Shown one piece after another: positions 34,197-41,229 of a stretch of 41,229 nucleotides of DNA. The notes under the pieces were generated by a model that was not told the origin of the DNA, did no database searches, and was given only the letters and a program-made list of their open reading frames with translations. Location of the stretch: assembly GCA_966128725.1 (NCBI GenBank), contig CBHYLN010000035.1:1-41229 (forward strand), given 5' to 3'. Each line of letters opens with the position of its first letter. Position 1 is the first letter of the stretch. This stretch comes from JAFDZV01 sp966128725. GTDB lineage: Bacteria; Bacteroidota; Ignavibacteria; OLB7. Position numbers and translations under genes: made by a program.

Positions 34197-34265
34197 CATG
34201 CCACGCCGTGCAAGATAGCGGACCCGCGCAATTGCTGTATAACAGCAGGGATCCGGTTTACGCGA

Positions 34266-35288
34266 TCAGGCGGTTGTGCCTCCGCACGAACTCCCCGCGC
34301 CGGCCGTACAGCCGAAGCAGTGATCATCGAATACAATGTGCCGGCTCAGAACCGATGCGGTGTCCCAGTCGAAAATTGTCCGCGGCGCGTGTTGCTCCAA
34401 CGGAAGATCGAGCATCTGGTTGAAGTCGCAATCGGAAAGCCGGCCATCGTAGTCAACGCTAACCAACGAGCGGCACATGATCCCTTCGGCGGCCACGGGG
34501 TTAAAGGCAGTCACCAACTTGGTCATGTAATCAACATATCCACCGTTTCGTAGAAGGCTTTCGCGGAACCGGTGGATGGGCATGTTGGTAATGGTGAACA
34601 GACTGTTGAACACCAGGCCCCACTTGCCGTACAGCTCACGCTTGAAGTCGGCCTCCAGCGATGCCTGTGCCGCGGGCAGGAACGCGCCCACTGGATTGTA
34701 CACCAGGTTGAGAATCAACCCGCTCCCCTCGGCACCATATCCAACCTGATTCAAGCGGCGAATCCCCTCCACCGACTTGTTGAACACACCGCGCCCACGC
34801 TGCCGGTCGGTAAAGTACTCGGCGTAGTACGGAAGCGACGAGATAACCTCCACGGCGTGTTCGGCGAAGAACTCCGGAAGGTGCGTCATCCGTTCGCCGG
34901 TTTGTGGGTTGCCGTCGAACTGCACGGTAAGGTTGTGCCGTACCATCACATGGCGCCCAAGGCTGCGCGCCTGGGTTACCAGCCACTCAAAATTGGGGTT
35001 CAACTCCGGCGCACCGCCGGTGATGTCCAGCTTCGCGATCGACGGGTTGGCGCCAAGCACGGCGATAACCTGCTCGGCGGTTCGCCTGTCCATCAGCTCG
35101 GTTCGTTTTGGCGATGCATCCACATGGCAATGCAGGCATGCCTGGTTGCACAGCTTCCCAACGTTGATCTGGAGCGTCTCGACCGATATCGGCCGGAGAT
35201 CGAGATCTCGCTGGTTCACCATTGCAACGAAGTCGAACCGTGGTGCATCCGTGCTGCCGTGTTCGACAACGGGAAGATCCATCGTCAT
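34266..35288 (-). CDS. arsS: Arsenosugar biosynthesis radical SAM protein ArsS
   Basis: A 340-residue radical SAM enzyme of the ArsS family, which forms the 5'-deoxyadenosyl-arsenic bond of arsenosugars from methylated arsenic. The 4Fe-4S/SAM motif CNQACLHC has Cys47, Cys51 and Cys54. The family features LQINVGKLCNQACLHCHVDA, LDITGGAPELNPNFEWLV, LILNLVYNPVGAFLP and the Cys-rich C-terminus HCFGCTAGAGSSCGG (Cys324, 327, 335) are complete. Start ATG 35288 overlaps the stop of the AhpD-like gene by 4 bases; a second ATG lies two codons later. No arsM (arsenite methyltransferase) is in the window, although it is the usual partner. Family call is firm. Confidence 0.92.
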   Translation of the reverse strand: MTMDLPVVEHGSTDAPRFDFVAMVNQRDLDLRPISVETLQINVGKLCNQACLHCHVDASPKRTELMDRRTAEQVIAVLGANPSIAKLDITGGAPELNPNFEWLVTQARSLGRHVMVRHNLTVQFDGNPQTGERMTHLPEFFAEHAVEVISSLPYYAEYFTDRQRGRGVFNKSVEGIRRLNQVGYGAEGSGLILNLVYNPVGAFLPAAQASLEADFKRELYGKWGLVFNSLFTITNMPIHRFRESLLRNGGYVDYMTKLVTAFNPVAAEGIMCRSLVSVDYDGRLSDCDFNQMLDLPLEQHAPRTIFDWDTASVLSRHIVFDDHCFGCTAGAGSSCGGTTA

Positions 35289-35620
35289 GCCCCGACCTTT
35301 TCGAGCACGTTCAGCATCTGCACGCCGTGTACCAACGAGGCGCCACCGCGAACCGCGCCGGCGACATGGATCGCCTCGGTCATTTGCGCCGGGTCGGCAC
35401 CGGCTTCCAGGCAGCCGGTGGAATATGCGTCGATACAATAGGGGCACTGGATGGTGTGTGCCACCGCCAGCCCGATCAGTTGCTTCTCGCGCTTGCTGAG
35501 CGCGCCCTCGGTGCCGGTCACCAGATTGTAGTACTCGAAGAACTTGTCCATCAACTCGCGATTGTGCGTGCCGACGTCCGCGAAGCGGCCAAGATCGGAT
35601 GACTCGTAGTAGTTCGCCAT
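35285..35620 (-). CDS. Arsenosugar-associated AhpD/carboxymuconolactone-decarboxylase-like protein
   Basis: A 111-residue helical protein of the AhpD-like fold. The redox pair CPYC is at Cys59 and Cys62 (HTIQCPYCIDAYSTGC), and KREKQLIGLAVA precedes it as usual. It belongs to the peroxidase-like group found next to ArsS; relatives of this group can carry selenocysteine, but here ordinary cysteine codons are used. Tyr66 stands where classical AhpD has the proton-relay His. Start is ATG 35620; the frame extends to 35839 without similarity. The stop overlaps the arsS ATG (ATGA), so the two are translationally coupled. It may reduce or protect an intermediate of arsenosugar synthesis (inferred). 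Confidence 0.87.
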   Translation of the reverse strand: MANYYESSDLGRFADVGTHNRELMDKFFEYYNLVTGTEGALSKREKQLIGLAVAHTIQCPYCIDAYSTGCLEAGADPAQMTEAIHVAGAVRGGASLVHGVQMLNVLEKVGA

Positions 35621-35866
35621 GGATGTATTCCTGTGTGTTATCGATTGTCGCGTTGAGTTGTTTGATGCGCTGTGTGAACACCGTTCGGCGCCGGCCAGCC
35701 CACGGCATGCCGGTTGTGTTCGCCTGCATACGGACGCACACCATTGCCGCACACGGAGCCGCGCCTGCACATGGTGGCCATGCGCCAGGTACGGTACCGC
35801 CCGTGTTGGCACGAAGCAGGGGATGTCTGGCTGTTGCAATCAGCCAGATGACCCGGAGTTGCCGGG

Positions 35867-36580
35867 CTATTGGAATTGGATGGCGGGTGGGGCGGGGAGG
35901 TGGATGCGTGTAAGGGCCTTGTGGCGCCACGTCTCATGCGTTGGCGCACGCCGCGCCGCGCACTGCAACATACGGCCGGCGCCCAGCAGAAGCATGCCGA
36001 GCGCATGCGTGGCCGAGACGCCGATCCAGGTGTCGAAGTCATCGCGTGTGATGGCGACCGCTGCCGCGCCTGGCAGGGAAATCAGTGCTCGGAACAGCCG
36101 CCTGGTTTGCCACGGCAACTGGCCGAACGCCGTACGATTGAAAGTGTCCGCGTTGGCGCCAACAAGGTAGGCGCCTCCGTCGCTGGCAGGGGACGCCACG
36201 TACCCGGCGCCGCACGCCAGATGTTTGAATGCCGCGTCGATGTCGGCGGCGGTAATGCTGGGGCAGTCGTTCCCGATCACCACAACATGCTGATACCCAC
36301 GAGCAAACGTATCGGCGATGGCGTTGGTGATCCGCTCGGCGAAGTTCGCGCCGCGTTGTACCAGATATGTGTCGCCGGGCGTTGATTGTGGTACACGCTC
36401 CGAGACCACGATCAGGTCCGCCTTGACGTGCGCGCCGGCAAAGGCACGATCGGCAATACGCCTGTTCAGCCACGTATACCCAAGCGCGCGGAACGGGCTG
36501 GGCAGGGGCTTCAGGCGTGCCTCGTTCCGTTCGTCGCGAACGAACAGTATCAGTGCACGGCGTGTAGGCATGGTAAGCAT
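35867..36580 (-). CDS. TIGR04282-type (DUF2064) glycosyltransferase, arsenosugar-associated
   Basis: A 237-residue GT-A-like transferase related to CofC/MobA nucleotidyltransferases, in the family often encoded beside ArsS. Signatures are ALILFVRDERNEARLKPLPS, HVVVIGNDCPSITAADIDAA (GNDCP at 103-107), ASPASDGGAYLVGANADTF (Asp124-Gly125-Gly126) and the FGQLPWQTRRLF segment. It presumably transfers a sugar in arsenosugar or related natural-product synthesis. Start ATG 36580 has GGGGA about five bases upstream; an ATG at 36571 is an alternative. It lies 246 bases upstream of the AhpD-like gene with no feature I can name between them, and 61 bases downstream of the DUF6503-like gene. Confidence 0.85.
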   Translation of the reverse strand: MLTMPTRRALILFVRDERNEARLKPLPSPFRALGYTWLNRRIADRAFAGAHVKADLIVVSERVPQSTPGDTYLVQRGANFAERITNAIADTFARGYQHVVVIGNDCPSITAADIDAAFKHLACGAGYVASPASDGGAYLVGANADTFNRTAFGQLPWQTRRLFRALISLPGAAAVAITRDDFDTWIGVSATHALGMLLLGAGRMLQCAARRAPTHETWRHKALTRIHLPAPPAIQFQ

Positions 36581-36641
36581 ATAGTCCCCAGACAGGCGAA
36601 ATATTCCGCTGCCCGGTGGTGCCCTGTTGGCTCTCGCGGCG

Positions 36642-37460
36642 TTACGGTCGCGAGGGATCGGATGGACGATCGACTTGCACGTTCTCGAATCGAATCTCGA
36701 ACGCACCATCGGCCGAGCGCCGGCTGAGCGCCAGTTGCAGCGCGCCGAAGCTTCGATAGTTCTCCCAGGCGAATTCGCCGTCGCGCCCGCTTTGCAGATG
36801 ATAGCTCCAACGGCGCACCAGTTTGGTAGCCGGGTCAATCAGAATACGATAGCGGTCGCCGGGCGTAAGGCCAACCTGGCCGAACGACAGCGACAGCACC
36901 TGATATGTGGCGCCATCGATCACGGTGTCGGCCTCGCGCCGGCGCTGCACGCCGGAATCGAGAAGCTTCAACGGCATCAGCAACCAGTACGTATCGTTGA
37001 TGAATCGCCCATAACCTGCGTCCAGCAAGCGCTGGCGGACGCTGTCCGGGGCATCATTGCCATCGATGGTACAATCGCCATCGTGTTTGGCAAGACTGGA
37101 GAAGCTGACGCGCCACAGCCTGCCCTCGCGATTCTTGCCCGAGACGATGTAGCGATCCAGCGCTCGGTACCAGATGTGCGAGTACCGGCTCTGTTCGGTG
37201 CCGTTGGAAACAACCACGAAGTCAAATCGCAGATCCCACGAAGGATCCCTCCACATCGTCTCGCCGCCATTGGCCTTGAACACTTCCTCGGCCAGAAGGT
37301 TTCCGGCGATGTCACGTTTCGAAGGCGCCCCGCCGGCCGCGGGCGAATCCGGTTGTGCGCGAACCGTCCCGCAGAACGAAATCAGCGCGACGAATGTTGA
37401 AACGGCAACGGCGGCGATGCGCGCGGCACGCGACAAGCGTGCGTGGGCGATTGGGGTCAT
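36642..37460 (-). CDS. Exported DUF6503-like (LolA-fold) protein
   Basis: A 272-residue protein with a signal peptide (residues about 14-36, IAAVAVSTFVALISFCGTVRA). The mature part resembles DUF6503/LolA-like beta-half-barrel proteins of Bacteroidota. Typical segments are AEEVFKANGGETMWRDPSWD, YSHIWYRALDRYIVSGKN, the characteristic NDTYWLLMPLKLLDSGV, and then VGLTPGDRYRILIDPATKLV. These proteins probably bind lipid or another hydrophobic ligand in the periplasm; the role is unproven. Start ATG 37460 has AGAGGA about ten bases upstream; an ATG at 37496 has none. It follows kdsC by 43 bases, so both are probably one transcript with a cell-envelope theme. Confidence 0.78.
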   Translation of the reverse strand: MTPIAHARLSRAARIAAVAVSTFVALISFCGTVRAQPDSPAAGGAPSKRDIAGNLLAEEVFKANGGETMWRDPSWDLRFDFVVVSNGTEQSRYSHIWYRALDRYIVSGKNREGRLWRVSFSSLAKHDGDCTIDGNDAPDSVRQRLLDAGYGRFINDTYWLLMPLKLLDSGVQRRREADTVIDGATYQVLSLSFGQVGLTPGDRYRILIDPATKLVRRWSYHLQSGRDGEFAWENYRSFGALQLALSRRSADGAFEIRFENVQVDRPSDPSRP

Positions 37461-37503
37461 ACGGGATAATCCTCTGCAACCGAACGGTGTTTCCATGCGC
37501 CGG

Positions 37504-38046
37504 TTAGTCGGCACCAAATCCAAACCCGGCCTTCTGTGTCTGCGCGTCGGCCTTCTGTGCGTCGATGATCAACTCGGCGAATTCGCGGAAGGCGCCGTGG
37601 CCACCCGGGCGCCGACAAACGTAGCCGGCCGCCTCGCGTACGCTTGGGAATGCGTCGCCGGGAGCAGCCGACAGGCCAACGGCCGCCATGGCCTCCAGAT
37701 CGTTCACATCGTCGCCGATGTAGGCGATTTCGTTGATGGCGTAGGAGTGCTGGTCCACAATCTCGGCGATAGCCGCGGGTTTATCCTTGCAGTGGAGATA
37801 CAGGATCTGAACGCCAAGCTTTTCGGCCCTGCGTTGCACCGATTCCGACTTCTCGCCCGTGATGATCCCAACCTCGATCCCGATCTCGCGCAGGCGTTCA
37901 ACGCCCATGCCGTCGCGGATGTTGAACTGCTTCATTACTTCGCCTTCGCGACCGTAGAACACACCGCCGTCGGTGAGCACACCGTCAACGTCGGTTATTA
38001 CCAGTCGGATGTTCGATGCGCGCTCGTTTATCTCTGCTGTGGTCAT
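37504..38046 (-). CDS. kdsC: 3-deoxy-D-manno-octulosonate 8-phosphate phosphatase KdsC
   Basis: A 180-residue HAD phosphatase of the C0 type (no cap), normally tetrameric, that releases KDO from KDO-8-phosphate for lipopolysaccharide core synthesis in the cytoplasm. Motif I is DVDGVLTDG (Asp19, Asp21), followed by FNIRDGMG, motif II IITGEKSESV, motif III lysine in HCKDKP and motif IV GDDVNDLEAM (Asp112, Asp113, Asp116). The substrate signature VCRRPGGHGAFREF near the C-terminus is typical. The start is ATG 38046. Its presence implies KDO-containing LPS, hence a Gram-negative envelope. First gene of the minus-strand group. Confidence 0.93.
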   Translation of the reverse strand: MTTAEINERASNIRLVITDVDGVLTDGGVFYGREGEVMKQFNIRDGMGVERLREIGIEVGIITGEKSESVQRRAEKLGVQILYLHCKDKPAAIAEIVDQHSYAINEIAYIGDDVNDLEAMAAVGLSAAPGDAFPSVREAAGYVCRRPGGHGAFREFAELIIDAQKADAQTQKAGFGFGAD

Positions 38047-38377
38047 ATGCTGTGATGCGGATGTTGAATTTGTTCGATGTTCAAGATATCACGATCGGCT
38101 CGAATGGGAGGCCATGGATGTTGCTCCGTTGCCGATTCGTGTGATGGGTCGCGCGTTGGATAAACGCAACATCGGCGAGCGTCGTCGTATTACCCGTTGT
38201 TCCAGCCCTTCAACGCTGTTGCGTTGGCAATCCGTGGCGTCATACCGATGTCCGCCGCGGCGATAACCCGTAGGCACCAAGAACAACCGGCGTTGGTGCT
38301 GATCGCGGCGTCGAGATGTTAGTATATTCCGGCATTACCGGCCGTGATTCACGCGGCCGATCCGGGTCCCTCATCGA
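38047..38377. other. Divergent intergenic region between kdsC and the M16 pair
   Basis: Around 330 bases without a convincing gene. The right part has a 7-bp inverted repeat GCACCAA (38274-38280) and TTGGTGC (38293-38299). An AT-rich TTAGTATATT (38319-38328) stands about 20 bases after TTGG, a spacing compatible with Bacteroidota-type promoters for the M16 genes. Bases 38150-38280 show no frame with family similarity. Confidence 0.35.
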
Positions 38378-39802
38378 ATGGACATTCCAATCGTCATGCG
38401 CCCAACCATGTATCGCCGCTCGATGCTTCTCGCATTCCATGCGGTGCTTCCCGCCGTTGTTTTCCTTCTTGCCTCGATGAACGCCAATGCGCAGGCACGG
38501 CGCTCACCGGAGAAGGAGTTCAATCGGTTCAAGCTCGACAACGGCCTCGAGGTGATTATCGTGCGGAACAATTTCGTTCCGATCGCGACCATCGAGTTGG
38601 CCGTTCGCAACGGATCGTTTACCGAAGGCCCGGAGTATGCGGGCCTTTCGCACTTGTACGAACACATGTTCTTCAAGGCGAATGGTGAGTACAAAACCTC
38701 GCAGGATTTCATCTCCGTGCTCAACTCGCTTGGCATTCTGTACAATGCCACGACGCGCGAGGAGGTTGTGTATTACTACTTCACCTTGCCGGCGGTAAAC
38801 CTTGAGAAGGGGTTGGAGATCATGGCCAACACGGTGCAGACGCCCCGGTTCGATTCGGTTGAACTTGAACGCGAGCGCGAGGTTGTGCTGGGCGAGTTCG
38901 ATCGGCACGAATCCGCGCCGTTCTTCCCGTACTCCCGGGCGATGGATGACGCCATGTGGGGAGATATGGTGGTGCGAAAGCAGCCGATAGGCCAGCGACC
39001 CGTTATCAAGTCCGCAACACCAGAGAAGATGCGGACCATCCAGCGCAAGTACTACATCCCGAACAACTCGTTGTTGATTGTTGCCGGCGATGTGGATTCG
39101 GCCGAAGTGTACCGGCTGGTGAATCAGTACTTCAAATCGTGGGAGCGGCAGCCGGACCCGTTTGCGTCGAACCCGCCGCCGATGGCAGCCCCGCTGGCCG
39201 AGAAGAAGCTGGTGACCGTCCCGATCCCGGGCGTGGACATTTCCCAGGTGGAGTTCCAGTACCATGGCCCTTCGGTGGGCGTGGACAACGCCGCAACGTA
39301 CGCGGCCGATGTGTTCATCTTCATCCTGCAGCAACCCCAGTCGCGTTTTCAGCGGCGGCTTGTTGAAAGCGGCATCGCGCAGGCAGCCGGCATCAACTAC
39401 TATACACAACGGTATGTTGGGCCGATATCGGCGCAGATCGTGACCAAGCCGGATAACACCATGACGGGGTTGCGTGCCCTGTGGGAGGAGGTTCAGGCGT
39501 TTGACTCTCCGGACTACTTTACCGACGAGGAGCTTGAAACCGCCAAGGAGATCCTCCGCATGCGAGCCCTGTACGAAAGCGAGGAGACCAGCGACTGGGT
39601 GCATACCCCGGCGTTCTGGTGGAGTACTACCGGGCTGGACTACTATATCGGCTACATCGACAACCTTGCCAAGGTTACCCGTGCCGACATCCAGAACTAC
39701 GTGCGCAAGTATATCAAGGGGAAGAACTACGTGCTTGGAATCGGAACCAATCCGCAGACGCTGGAACAGTTGAATCTGAAGCCCTCGGAGGTGCTCCGAT
39801 GA
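38378..39802 (+). CDS. Exported M16-family zinc peptidase, catalytically complete
   Basis: A 474-residue insulinase-type (M16B) metallopeptidase. A signal peptide is present (hydrophobic residues about 17-35, ending ANAQA), so it acts in the periplasm. The inverted zinc motif is HLYEH (His92, Glu95, His96), and the third ligand Glu173 lies in REVVLGEFDRHE at the expected distance of about 76 residues. The second, C-terminal M16 domain has the usual YYIPNNSLLIVAGDVDSAEV at its boundary and continues with LVTVPIPGVDISQVEFQYHG. The start is uncertain: ATGs at 38378, 38396 and 38408 all give a signal peptide. It is coupled by a 4-base overlap to a second M16 gene, the common active/inactive heterodimer arrangement. 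Confidence 0.93.
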   Translation: MDIPIVMRPTMYRRSMLLAFHAVLPAVVFLLASMNANAQARRSPEKEFNRFKLDNGLEVIIVRNNFVPIATIELAVRNGSFTEGPEYAGLSHLYEHMFFKANGEYKTSQDFISVLNSLGILYNATTREEVVYYYFTLPAVNLEKGLEIMANTVQTPRFDSVELEREREVVLGEFDRHESAPFFPYSRAMDDAMWGDMVVRKQPIGQRPVIKSATPEKMRTIQRKYYIPNNSLLIVAGDVDSAEVYRLVNQYFKSWERQPDPFASNPPPMAAPLAEKKLVTVPIPGVDISQVEFQYHGPSVGVDNAATYAADVFIFILQQPQSRFQRRLVESGIAQAAGINYYTQRYVGPISAQIVTKPDNTMTGLRALWEEVQAFDSPDYFTDEELETAKEILRMRALYESEETSDWVHTPAFWWSTTGLDYYIGYIDNLAKVTRADIQNYVRKYIKGKNYVLGIGTNPQTLEQLNLKPSEVLR

Positions 39803-41196
39803 ATACCGGAACTTTCCGTTTTTCCCGCCTTGCCAGCGTTGGCCTTGCCGGCGTCATGGCGTTCGTGTTCACGTCGGTGGCGTTGGCGCTTCCCACGCTC
39901 GACATTCCCACCGATGTGAAGGAGTTTGATGTTGACGGTGTTCACGTGATCATGCGGCCCAGCGGTCCGGCCAACCACGTGGTGGTCGCCAAGCTCTTCG
40001 TGCGCGGCGGCATGGCCGCCCTGCCGGCGAATGTCTCGCCAGTGGTAGAGGACCTTGCCTTGGAGGTTGCGTCGTTAAGCGGACCGCGTGGTACCGATCG
40101 CGCCGCGTATCAGCGCGAACTGCAGCACATGGTCTCCGGTATCGCACCGGGTGACGCGCGCGATTTCTCCACGCTTACGCTGCGCTGCGTGGACGAAACC
40201 TTCAACAGATCGTGGGATCTGTTTACCGGCGTGATTCTGCGACCTTCGTTCGACGAGGTTGAGCTGCGTAACGCAAAGGATCGTTCACTTACCGGCATCG
40301 CCAATCGAATGGCGAATCCCGAAGCGTACGCTACCTATCTGGCCGACAGTGCCTTCTTCCACGGGCATCCCTATGGTCGGATCGCTACGGAGAAGGATGT
40401 ACGCAAGGTGGATGCGGCCGCGCTTGCGGCGCATTACAAGCGCATGTTCGTGAAGTCGCGGCTGCTGCTGGTTGTTGTTGGCAATATCGACTCGGCCGAC
40501 CTGCACGCGAAGGTGCGTGCGTCGTTGGCAACGCTTCCACAGGGCAATTATGTTGACCCTGTTATCCCAACCCCGCGCAATGCCCGCCATCCGGCGTTGA
40601 TTGTGCGGCCGCCGGTTGGCGGCAATCGTGCGGTGACCAACTACATCGTTGCCAGGTTCCTTGCACCGAATCGTACCGACTCGATGTATTACCCGATGAT
40701 GCGTCTGGTGAGTTTCGTGTCGGGCTCGCTGTTCCGCGAGGTGCGTATCGAGCGCAACCTGAGTTATGCGCCCGAGGCCGATGTCACGTTTGGATTTACA
40801 TCGTACGGTGAGGTTTCCATCTCGACCACGTACCCCGATTCGGCGTGGCATGTGGCACGCCAGGAGGTGTTCGATTTCTTCCGCGATTATGTGATCGGCG
40901 ACAAGTATATCCAGGGCGGTCTCAGCAGTTGGATTACCAGCACCTACATGCGCCAGCAAACCAACGAGTCACAGGCGGGGGAGTTGGGGAAGGCGAAGCT
41001 GTACACCGGCTCGTGGACATCGGCGTTTACCACGGTGGACGGTGTTGGCTCGATTACGGCCGAACAGATGAACGCGGCCGCGGTGAAATATCTGCAGAAT
41101 ATGACCGTGGTAATTGTCGGCAATCCGTCGGATGTGACGCCATCGGAATATGTATCGGCGTCCACCAATCATGATGGCGATAGTTCCCGCGAATGA
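39799..41196 (+). CDS. Exported M16-family protein, non-catalytic partner
   Basis: A 465-residue M16-fold protein with signal peptide (residues about 10-30, LASVGLAGVMAFVFTSVALA). The first domain lacks the HxxEH zinc motif: the equivalent place reads LPANVSPVVEDLALEVASLS. The fold is otherwise retained: YQRELQHMVSGIAPGDARDF, FHGHPYGRIATEKDVRKV, MFVKSRLLLVVVGNIDSADL and the C-terminal GSLFREVRIERNLSYAPEAD, where the conserved R and Y of M16 substrate binding are visible. It probably pairs with the active peptidase before it to form the closed chamber. The ATG overlaps the previous stop (ATGA) and has GGAGG seven bases upstream. Confidence 0.92.
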   Translation: MNTGTFRFSRLASVGLAGVMAFVFTSVALALPTLDIPTDVKEFDVDGVHVIMRPSGPANHVVVAKLFVRGGMAALPANVSPVVEDLALEVASLSGPRGTDRAAYQRELQHMVSGIAPGDARDFSTLTLRCVDETFNRSWDLFTGVILRPSFDEVELRNAKDRSLTGIANRMANPEAYATYLADSAFFHGHPYGRIATEKDVRKVDAAALAAHYKRMFVKSRLLLVVVGNIDSADLHAKVRASLATLPQGNYVDPVIPTPRNARHPALIVRPPVGGNRAVTNYIVARFLAPNRTDSMYYPMMRLVSFVSGSLFREVRIERNLSYAPEADVTFGFTSYGEVSISTTYPDSAWHVARQEVFDFFRDYVIGDKYIQGGLSSWITSTYMRQQTNESQAGELGKAKLYTGSWTSAFTTVDGVGSITAEQMNAAAVKYLQNMTVVIVGNPSDVTPSEYVSASTNHDGDSSRE

Positions 41197-41208
41197 TCAG
41201 TATATGCA

Positions 41209-41229
41209 CGGGCGCTGCAATGGCGCCCG
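41209..41229 (+). terminator. Hairpin at window edge, probable terminator of the M16 pair
   Basis: CGGGCGC (41209-41215) and GCGCCCG (41223-41229) form a 7-bp stem with a 7-base loop, 13 bases after the M16 stop. The window ends here, so a following T-tract cannot be seen. Confidence 0.55.

Noticed and set aside
38089..38286. 65-codon minus-strand frame between kdsC and the M16 genes
   Set aside because: No similarity, no ribosome-binding site and divergent promoter position; most likely non-coding.
39939..39954. Third parS candidate (GTGTTCACGTGATCAT)
   Set aside because: Only the CACGTG core matches; the arms are not complementary, and it lies inside a coding region.
1..41229. tRNA, rRNA, CRISPR, transposase, integrase or phage genes
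   Set aside because: I looked for cloverleaf-like segments, regularly spaced direct repeats and typical protein motifs on both strands and saw none that hold up; a tRNA or Rfam scan could still find a small RNA.

Overview
The window reads as an ordinary chromosomal stretch of a Gram-negative bacterium of the Bacteroidota/Chlorobiota (FCB) superphylum. It is moderately GC-rich by impression (not counted). The evidence is a C-terminal type IX secretion sorting domain at 23524-25215, a KDO-phosphate phosphatase, an outer-membrane barrel, a DUF1573-type protein, RskA-like anti-sigma factors and weak, irregular Shine-Dalgarno use. Kapabacteria or Ignavibacteria-like lineages are my best guess; this is inference from gene style, not from a marker-gene comparison.

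Layout. 1-1413 is the 3' part of dnaK with its terminator. 1480-2859 (minus) is a three-gene exported-protein operon: DUF1573-like protein, cysteine-free redoxin-like protein, small lipoprotein. 3171-7456 (plus) carries mnmE, mnmG and an RmlD-like reductase; a parS-type ParB-binding palindrome lies just before mnmG and another just after it. 7537-8853 holds a PhnP-like metallo-hydrolase and a small exported beta-sandwich protein. 9098-15746 is an envelope cluster: a TPR solenoid, an outer-membrane barrel with a long basic linker, and an FtsN-like SPOR protein. 15960-20921 is sbcD-sbcC, followed by a HAD hydrolase.

22020-27687 is a signalling region. An ECF sigma factor gene has decayed (frameshift plus in-frame stop), yet its RskA-like anti-sigma partner is intact. 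A T9SS-exported protein with proline-rich and heptad repeats follows, and divergent from it is an intact ECF sigma/anti-sigma pair. 28033-30765 (minus) is a PDZ/multi-TM/GAF/SpoIIE phosphatase. 30896-32335 is an exported M28 peptidase.

32484-38046 is a run of minus-strand genes: kdsC, an exported DUF6503-like protein, an arsenosugar-type glycosyltransferase, an AhpD-like protein, the radical SAM protein ArsS, a YafY-type WYL regulator and a DinB-family protein. The ArsS group is a partial arsenosugar locus without arsM in view. 38378-41196 (plus) is a translationally coupled pair of M16 peptidases, the first with an intact zinc site and the second without.

I found no tRNA, rRNA, CRISPR array, transposase or phage gene. 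The strongest unusual observations are the parS pair around mnmG, the sigma-factor pseudogene beside a preserved anti-sigma gene, the TPR/basic-linker barrel/SPOR cluster, and the repeat-built T9SS protein divergent from a sigma/anti-sigma pair.
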